A stretch of 64,000 nucleotides of DNA from Pseudomonadota bacterium. Lineage in GTDB: Bacteria > Campylobacterota > Campylobacteria > Campylobacterales > Sulfurospirillaceae. Position 1 is the stretch's first letter. Each line of letters opens with the position of its first letter. Shown piece after piece: positions 62,069 through 64,000 of the stretch. The position numbers and the translations under genes were made by a program. Where the stretch lies: NCBI GenBank assembly GCA_017860615.1, contig JAGDMU010000006.1, forward strand, positions 211,448 to 275,447, given 5' to 3'. Below the pieces are notes generated by a model, which saw only the letters and a program-made list of their open reading frames with translations, was not told the DNA's origin and did not search any database.

Positions 62069-64000
62069 CTAAAATTCGATAAGGTTTTGGATTTTCTCAA
62101 CGATGCTTGGATCTTCAAGTGTTGAGATATCTTGGGTAATAGGCTCTTTTTTCGCAATTGAGCGAAGGATTCTGCGCATGATCTTACCGCTTCTGGTTTT
62201 TGGTAAACCCGGTACGAAGCGGATTGCATCAAGTTTTGCGATATTACCGATCTCTTTAACGATGAGCTTATTGAGCTCTTGGATCATGTAAACCTCTTCG
62301 CTGATCGTATCGGTACCCTTAATGACGATGTAAGCGAAGATGCCCTCACCTTTGATTGCATCTGGGCGACCAACAACTGCAACTTCCGCAACGTTTTCAT
62401 GGTGCGCAAGAACCGCTTCGATTTCAGCCGTTCCAATTCTATGTCCTGAAACGTTGATAACGTCATCGGTTCGTCCTGTAATGACGATGTAGCCATCATC
62501 ATCGTACATTGCACCATCACCTGAGAAGTAAACAGGTTTACCATCTTTTTTACAATCACCAAAATACGACTTCACAAAACGATCGCTATCGCCCCAGATA
62601 TTGCGGATCATCGAAGGCCAAGGCTTTGTGATACACAAGAATCCTTTTTCACCTTTTGGTGTTGGATTGCCATGCTCATCAATGATTTCTGCTTTAATGC
62701 CTGGAAGTGGGAATGTCGCAGAGCCAGGTTTGATGGGTGTTGCACCTGGAAGTGGCGTAATCATATGACCACCTGTTTCTGTTTGCCACCATGTATCAAC
62801 AATCGGACAGTTTCCACCACCGATTTGCTCGTAGTACCACATCCATGCATCTGGGTTAATTGGCTCACCAACGGTTCCAAGCACTTTAAGAGAACTTAAG
62901 TCGTACTTCGAAGGAGCATCCGCACCCTCTTTATGAAGCAAACGAATCGCTGTTGGAGCAGTGTAGAACTGATTGACTCTGTGTTCTTCGATCATGCTCC
63001 ACCATCTGCCTACATCAGGGAATGTTGGAACGCCTTCATACATAATGGTCGTTGCACCCATCGCAAGTGGTCCGTAAACGATGTACGTATGTCCTGTAAT
63101 CCAGCCAACGTCCGCCGTACACCAGAAAGTGTCGTTCTCTTTAACATCAAAAACGTGCTCCATTGTGTATTGCGCCCAAAGAATGTAACCAGCACTTCCG
63201 TGTTGAACACCTTTTGGTTTACCTGTACTTCCTGAGGTATAGAGCAAGAAGAGTGGATCTTCTGAGTCCATCCATTCAGGATCGCAGTACTGAGATTCAT
63301 TCATGATGATCTCGTTGTAAACATAGTCACGTCCTGGAACGTAGTCAATGTCCTCAAAGTTTCTCTGAACGATAAGCACTTTTTGACAACTCTCACAGCC
63401 AACACTGAGCGCTTCATCCACAACAGGTTTTAACATGTACGGTTTACCACGTCTAAAAGCACCATCGGCTGTGATGACGAGTTTTGCCTCAGCATCTTGG
63501 ATACGATCACGTAGCGCTTCAGCAGAAAATCCACCAAAAACAACCGAGTGAATTGCACCAATTTTCGCACATGCCAGCATTGCAAATGCAGCCTCAGGAA
63601 TCATTGGCATATAAAGAACAACACGGTCACCTTTTTTGATGCCAAATTTATTGCGCATCAAGTTTGCTAAACGGTTAACACGGTAAAACAGTTGAAGATA
63701 GGTGATGATACGGCGTTTGCCATCCTCACCTTCCCAGATAATCGCCGCTTTGTTTTTGCGGGTCTTTAGATGACGTCCTAGACACTGATGCGTAACGTTT
63801 AATTTGCCACCTTCGAACCATTTGTAGAACGGAGCATTCTCTTCATTTAACACTCTGTCATAAGGCTTAAACCACTCAATTTTCTCACGTGCTAGCTTAT
63901 CCCAATATCCTTCAAAATCCTCATCTGCTTGGATACAAAGCTCCTTGTACTCACACATGTTCTTAATTCTGGCTTCTTTGCTTAAAGCTCTACTTGGTTC
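62069..64000 (-). CDS. acs: Acetyl-CoA synthetase, cut by the right edge
   Basis: The AMP-forming ligase converts acetate to acetyl-CoA. An internal Met at 63958 could be taken for the start, but the frame stays open to the window edge and the added codons ([15 protein letters not shown]) match the usual Acs N-terminus, so the true start is outside. Visible motifs: [35 protein letters not shown] and the acetylation-site lysine in [14 protein letters not shown]. 643 residues are visible. Confidence 0.96.
   Translation of the reverse strand, partial: EPSRALSKEARIKNMCEYKELCIQADEDFEGYWDKLAREKIEWFKPYDRVLNEENAPFYKWFEGGKLNVTHQCLGRHLKTRKNKAAIIWEGEDGKRRIITYLQLFYRVNRLANLMRNKFGIKKGDRVVLYMPMIPEAAFAMLACAKIGAIHSVVFGGFSAEALRDRIQDAEAKLVITADGAFRRGKPYMLKPVVDEALSVGCESCQKVLIVQRNFEDIDYVPGRDYVYNEIIMNESQYCDPEWMDSEDPLFLLYTSGSTGKPKGVQHGSAGYILWAQYTMEHVFDVKENDTFWCTADVGWITGHTYIVYGPLAMGATTIMYEGVPTFPDVGRWWSMIEEHRVNQFYTAPTAIRLLHKEGADAPSKYDLSSLKVLGTVGEPINPDAWMWYYEQIGGGNCPIVDTWWQTETGGHMITPLPGATPIKPGSATFPLPGIKAEIIDEHGNPTPKGEKGFLCITKPWPSMIRNIWGDSDRFVKSYFGDCKKDGKPVYFSGDGAMYDDDGYIVITGRTDDVINVSGHRIGTAEIEAVLAHHENVAEVAVVGRPDAIKGEGIFAYIVIKGTDTISEEVYMIQELNKLIVKEIGNIAKLDAIRFVPGLPKTRSGKIMRRILRSIAKKEPITQDISTLEDPSIVEKIQNLIEF

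Noticed and set aside
63956..63958. Internal methionine as the start of acs
   Set aside because: The frame remains open to the edge and the extra residues match the normal Acs N-terminus, so the gene is simply cut.
1..64000. tRNA, rRNA, replication origin and prophage signals
   Set aside because: No cloverleaf with T-arm GGTTCGA-type sequence, no rRNA stretches, no DnaA-box cluster and no phage structural genes were seen by eye; short or divergent RNA genes could still be missed.

Overview
The window reads as chromosomal DNA of a Sulfurospirillum-like member of the Campylobacterota (Epsilonproteobacteria). The assignment rests on gene order and protein families: a CiaD-like gene followed by cca and purU as remembered from Campylobacter jejuni, the FdhT/FdhU selenium pair, a two-gene FlgG-type flagellar cluster, many tightly packed ATGA-overlapping operons, and multiheme c-type cytochromes. 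No rRNA, tRNA, CRISPR array, complete insertion sequence or prophage was found.

Left part (1-18 kb), mostly minus strand: a cytoplasmic molybdopterin oxidoreductase, a heme-c HD-GYP sensor, glyS, a small YgaP-like membrane protein, a periplasmic EEP nuclease/phosphatase and a beta carbonic anhydrase; then ppnP (plus strand) convergent with a CHASE-PAS-GGDEF-EAL protein; then a flavoprotein, a SIMPL-domain protein, trmL, and the operon leuD-leuB-TPR-CiaD-like-cca-purU. Middle left (18-31 kb): an orphan RND pump, a decayed RhtB/LysE exporter, an ArsN2-like acetyltransferase with a textbook-looking promoter/operator, PAS, HPP and chemotaxis proteins, nudC, the msrPQ methionine sulfoxide repair pair, a hipBA toxin-antitoxin module apparently inserted at the msrQ 3' end, and an AT-rich SIR2-TPR gene that may be a defence gene.

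Middle (31-44 kb): a LysE exporter, an unusual soluble double-AAA M41 metalloprotease, fdhU-fdhT, and an RNA/DNA helicase operon (DEAD-box, unknown, thioesterase, recQ, YwbE-like, UPF0316), then a PhnD-like binding protein translationally joined to a membrane diguanylate cyclase. At 43.8-44.4 kb a low-GC orphan gene sits between inverted copies of a short repeat. From 44.4 to 48.7 kb an SHP-DHC-cytochrome b electron-transfer cluster runs into a Spy-like protein and a two-component system. The methylcitrate cycle operon prpEBCD (49.9-55.3 kb) diverges from an unusual regulator.

Right part (55-64 kb): a lipoprotein, yjdM, azlCD, flagellar rod genes with a candidate sigma-54 promoter, rpoD with a PAS-like follower, and acs running off the right edge.

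Two observations are not explained by the gene list. (1) The 10-bp palindrome TTACATGTAA occurs 13 times in 64 kb, in coding and intergenic DNA, far above expectation. (2) A structured intergenic element with a 35-nt nearly identical core occurs upstream of the carbonic anhydrase gene and between rpoD's follower gene and acs; it is a candidate undescribed RNA family.
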